A stretch of 8,427 nucleotides of DNA from Dehalococcoidia bacterium. GTDB lineage: Bacteria; Chloroflexota; Dehalococcoidia; JAENJB01. A program made the translations under genes and the position numbers. Every line of letters starts with the position of its first letter. The stretch's first letter is position 1. The notes under the pieces were generated by a model. It saw only the letters and a program-made list of their open reading frames with translations. It was not told the DNA's origin and made no database searches. The stretch lies in assembly GCA_016844565.1 (NCBI GenBank), contig JAENJB010000092.1, positions 1 through 8,427 of the forward strand, written 5' to 3'. This document shows, in pieces, positions 5,663 to 8,427 of the stretch.

Positions 5663-8272
5663 ATGGTTTCCTCTTCTGGTTCTGGAAATGCTCAGGCCCC
5701 GGGAGAAGAGGCTTGGGTGCCGACCGTTTGCTCCAACTGTTACAACGGACCTGATTTGATAAGGGTGCGCACGGTTGGCGGTGTGGCCGTTGGCATGGAA
5801 GGCAATATGGAGGGAAAGAGCATCGCCGGGCTCTCGAGGACCCAGGCTACCACATGCCCCAAAGCCCACCAGTTGCTGTGGAAGCTCTACGACCCCCACC
5901 GGATCAAAGGGCCGCTGAAGAGGACTAATCCCGAGAAGGGGAGGGGCATAGACCCCAAATGGGTGGAGATAAGCTGGGATGAGGCTGTGGACATAGTGGC
6001 CGAAAAGCTGAGGGAGGTGAAGAAGAAGGACCCCAGGCTCGTGGCTTACGACGAGAAGGGTGTGCAGGGGGCACTTCTGAAGCGTACGACATCCAAGCTC
6101 CTGCTTTCTGTCTATGGAGCTTACGGTGACCCTGCGAATCCGACCGGCCCGAGCTTGAAGGGCGTGGGCGCACTGCAGTGTCACATAGCTGACCATCAGT
6201 TTGCCAACATTATCCATTCGTCTTTCATATGTGATAGCGACCTGGCACACTGCAACTACCTGGTAACTTTAGGTGACAACAGCCGCCACTGTGAGGGTCT
6301 GGGAGCGAACCTATTGGCTTCGGCGGCCCGGGAGAGGGGGATGAAAGAGGTCGTCGTCGACCCGTACCTATCGGCGACGGTGGCAAAAGCCGATGAGTGG
6401 GTGCCCATAAGGCCGGCGACCGATACTGCCTTTCTCTTAGCCCTGATCCACGTGATCATCAACGAGCGGGGCGTCTATGATGTCAAATTCGTAAAGGAGA
6501 TGACCAACTCCCCCTACTTGGTTGCTGCAAATGGCTACTTTCTCCGGGACAAGGCCACCAAGAAGGTCATGGTATGGGACCCGATAGACGGGAAGACCAA
6601 GGCGCATGACGACGCCGGCATAAAGGACTTCGCTCTAGAGGGAGTGTACAAAGTTGATGGAGTGGAGTGCCGGCCCGCCTTTCAAGTCCTGAAGGACCAT
6701 GTGAGGCAGTACACCCCCGAATGGGCTGCCAGGATTACAGACATTCCCGCAGCTACGATACGCCGCATCGCCCATGAGTACGTGGATAACGCGCGAATAG
6801 GCAGCAGCATTGAAATCGAAGGGGTGACCCTGCCCTATAGGCCGGTGTGCATAAAGATTGGCCGGGGAATTACCGGGCACATGCATGGCTATCAAAGCGT
6901 CTTGGCATCGCACATCCTGGCTGCACTAGTGGGATGTTTGGAAGTGCCCGGGGGGCACTATGGAGGAAATCCGATACCGAGCCGGACCTTCTTTGGCCTC
7001 ACACCCGGAGACGATGGTATGACAAAGGTCCCCACCCTCCCTATTATCTGGCCACCCGCCTCCTGTGACGCGTCCGAAACGCTGACCCCCTTCAGCAGAA
7101 TGTGGACGGGGATGATGCACCTCGGCTTTCTCAACATGGTAGACCCGCCCAAGAATCTCCCGGTGCGTCCCACCGAAATGTGGTTCAGATACCGCACCAA
7201 CCCAGTAAACTCGGTAGGTGAACCTGCGATTGTAGAGGAAGCATTGAAGAAGATGTTCATCGTCTCCTTTGCCTTTGTGCACGATGAAATCAGCCCCTAT
7301 GCCGACATAATACTGCCCGATAATACGGACCTGGAGGGATGGGCCCTTTGGGATACCTTTGCACTTTGCCTAGGTGGAGCCAGGCGCTCGGGGATGGCGA
7401 TACAGCAGCCGGTAGTGACGCCGGAGCACAATACCATGGACTTCGCCCAGTTCTTCATCGAGTTGGCGGATAAACTGGGCCTGCTATCTTCCTTTAACGA
7501 GAGTGTCAACACGAATCTTGGCTATCAGCAGCCTTACGGTTTGAGCGGGCTCTATAGATTGGACCCTAGCACAAAGTATAGCTGGCCGGAGATCATCGAC
7601 AGGCGCATCAAGACCCTGACCGGCGGCGCCCAGGACCTGGAGTGGATGAAGAAGAACGGTGCCATAATTCGTGAGACGCCTCCAGGGGAGATATATGCGC
7701 ACTCTTTCATGAAGGCCCAGAAGCTTCGGTATCACGTTCCCTATATGGACTTCGTAAAGCGGACAGGTGAAGAGCTGGCGACAAAGCTGGCCGAGGCGGG
7801 CATCGACTGGTGGCCCACTGCCGAGTACACGCCGTTACCCACTTACCTGCCATCTGTCCTGGACGAAGTTCCAGCCGAATATGACTTCTATGTTATTAAA
7901 GGCCGGCACATGGCCGTCAGCTACGGCAATGCTGAGTCGCCGTGGACAATAGAGCTGACCGAAGCCCTTCGAGAGGTAGTGGACATAGTGATGAACGAGG
8001 ATGCAGCCAAAGCCAGGGGCATCCAGGACGGCGATGAGATATGGGTGGAGAACGACGTGGGTAAGATAAAGAGGAAGGTGAAACTCACTCAAGGCATTCG
8101 TCCCGACACCCTGCTCGTGGCTGTGGAATGGGGTCAATGGGAAATGCCGCTGGCCAAAGATACCGGCCGGGTGACACAGGCCGAGCTAACGCCTATAAGA
8201 CGCGACTGGACGGACACCCTGTCCGGCAACATGCAGGCGATGGCGGTTAAGGCCAGGGTCTATAAGGCCTAG
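5663..8272 (+). CDS. Cytoplasmic molybdopterin (Mo/W-bisPGD) oxidoreductase catalytic subunit, DMSO-reductase superfamily
   Basis: The start has AGGAGG at 5651-5656, six bases before the ATG. The 869 residues cover the full family. The N-terminal Fe-S region has Cys23, Cys26 and Cys65, with Lys67 in CPKA, but Pro30 sits where the third Cys is expected. YDPHRIKGPLKR (76-87) and WVEISWDEAVDIV (100-112) are classic family motifs. Cys173-His174 align by spacing with the Sec140-His141 pair of E. coli formate dehydrogenase H and are the likely metal ligand site. Residues about 533-560 (HDEISPYADIILPDNTDLEGW) are the conserved second pterin region. Residues about 740-865 are the C-terminal molydopterin-binding beta domain (MNEDAAKARGIQDGDEIWV). 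There is no Tat twin-Arg signal, so it should act in the cytoplasm. It is followed nine bases later by its Fe-S subunit. Length and layout recall pyrogallol transhydroxylase, thiosulfate/polysulfide reductase and related enzymes. The substrate is unknown. Confidence 0.92.
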   Translation: MVSSSGSGNAQAPGEEAWVPTVCSNCYNGPDLIRVRTVGGVAVGMEGNMEGKSIAGLSRTQATTCPKAHQLLWKLYDPHRIKGPLKRTNPEKGRGIDPKWVEISWDEAVDIVAEKLREVKKKDPRLVAYDEKGVQGALLKRTTSKLLLSVYGAYGDPANPTGPSLKGVGALQCHIADHQFANIIHSSFICDSDLAHCNYLVTLGDNSRHCEGLGANLLASAARERGMKEVVVDPYLSATVAKADEWVPIRPATDTAFLLALIHVIINERGVYDVKFVKEMTNSPYLVAANGYFLRDKATKKVMVWDPIDGKTKAHDDAGIKDFALEGVYKVDGVECRPAFQVLKDHVRQYTPEWAARITDIPAATIRRIAHEYVDNARIGSSIEIEGVTLPYRPVCIKIGRGITGHMHGYQSVLASHILAALVGCLEVPGGHYGGNPIPSRTFFGLTPGDDGMTKVPTLPIIWPPASCDASETLTPFSRMWTGMMHLGFLNMVDPPKNLPVRPTEMWFRYRTNPVNSVGEPAIVEEALKKMFIVSFAFVHDEISPYADIILPDNTDLEGWALWDTFALCLGGARRSGMAIQQPVVTPEHNTMDFAQFFIELADKLGLLSSFNESVNTNLGYQQPYGLSGLYRLDPSTKYSWPEIIDRRIKTLTGGAQDLEWMKKNGAIIRETPPGEIYAHSFMKAQKLRYHVPYMDFVKRTGEELATKLAEAGIDWWPTAEYTPLPTYLPSVLDEVPAEYDFYVIKGRHMAVSYGNAESPWTIELTEALREVVDIVMNEDAAKARGIQDGDEIWVENDVGKIKRKVKLTQGIRPDTLLVAVEWGQWEMPLAKDTGRVTQAELTPIRRDWTDTLSGNMQAMAVKARVYKA

Positions 8273-8281
8273 GTGACAAGC

Positions 8282-8427
8282 ATGGCTCGAATAGGGATGG
8301 TGATAGACCTGAAGACATGTGTTGGCTGTCAGTCGTGTACCAGCATGTGCAAACTGGAAAACTTCACCCCGCCCGGTGTTTTCTTCACCAGGGTTCTGAC
8401 CAAGGAGTACGGGAAATACCCCGCTGT
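8282..8427 (+). CDS. [4Fe-4S] electron-transfer subunit of the molybdoenzyme (partial, 3' end off the window)
   Basis: The first 48 codons are present. The ATG at 8282 lies nine bases after the molybdoenzyme stop, with AGGTGA at 8272-8277 as ribosome site, so the two are translationally close. Residues 8-23 (IDLKTCVGCQSCTSMC) give Cys13, Cys16, Cys19 and Cys23, the C-x2-C-x2-C-x3-C signature of the first ferredoxin-like cluster in the DmsB/PhsB/TtrB family. The following KLENFTPPGVFF and RVLTKEYGKYP also fit this family. It should carry electrons to or from the molybdoenzyme through several [4Fe-4S] clusters. Whether a membrane anchor subunit follows cannot be seen. No signal peptide is present, consistent with a cytoplasmic complex. 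Confidence 0.9.
   Translation, partial: MARIGMVIDLKTCVGCQSCTSMCKLENFTPPGVFFTRVLTKEYGKYPA

Noticed and set aside
5273..6250. Minus-strand open frame (325 codons) across the Rid gene and the molybdoenzyme start
   Set aside because: It is antisense to recognised family sequence and its translation has no family resemblance.

Overview
The window is about 8.4 kb of moderately GC-rich bacterial DNA. It carries seven protein-coding loci on both strands, with two partial genes at the edges. No tRNA, rRNA, CRISPR array or transposase gene is visible. The mix of genes suggests an anaerobic bacterium, possibly a Dehalococcoidia-type member of the Chloroflexota. The pointers are a cytoplasmic molybdopterin oxidoreductase with a ferredoxin-like subunit, a lipoprotein with DUF4382 and putative-Ig repeats, a multi-PAS histidine kinase with a Cys-rich PAS domain, and short GC-rich intergenic palindromes. 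This taxonomic guess is an inference from gene families and repeat style only.

Left part (1-929): the 5' part of a long Ala/Glu/Lys-rich coiled-coil protein with a DivIVA-like N-terminus lies on the minus strand and runs off the left edge. It is followed by a gene-free stretch with a GC-rich inverted-repeat element and a possible promoter for the next gene. Centre-left (930-2340): a secreted lipoprotein gene (DUF4382 plus two putative-Ig repeats) ends in a very clear intrinsic terminator, then a REP-like palindromic spacer.

Centre (2338-4947, minus strand): a two-gene two-component operon. A membrane-anchored histidine kinase with three PAS domains is followed 18 nt later by a single-domain response regulator with no output domain. 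It is convergent with the lipoprotein gene.

Right part (5059-8427, plus strand): a good sigma70-type promoter, divergent from the kinase gene, leads into an apparent operon. It contains a RidA-family gene broken by an internal deletion and frameshift, an 869-residue molybdopterin oxidoreductase catalytic subunit, and the start of its [4Fe-4S] subunit. The oxidoreductase has no Tat signal, so it should work in the cytoplasm. Its N-terminal Fe-S motif lacks the third cysteine, but it keeps a Cys-His pair at the expected metal-ligand position. The substrate cannot be told from this window. The Rid gene hints at amine, imine or aromatic metabolism, but only weakly.

The most distinctive features are the altered Fe-S site of the oxidoreductase, the broken and Arg-less Rid protein in front of it, the Cys-rich PAS domain of the kinase, and an 88-bp patch of near identity between two otherwise diverged Ig-like repeats. 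I see no clear case for a wholly new system. The Mo/W enzyme operon is the best candidate for uncharacterised biochemistry.
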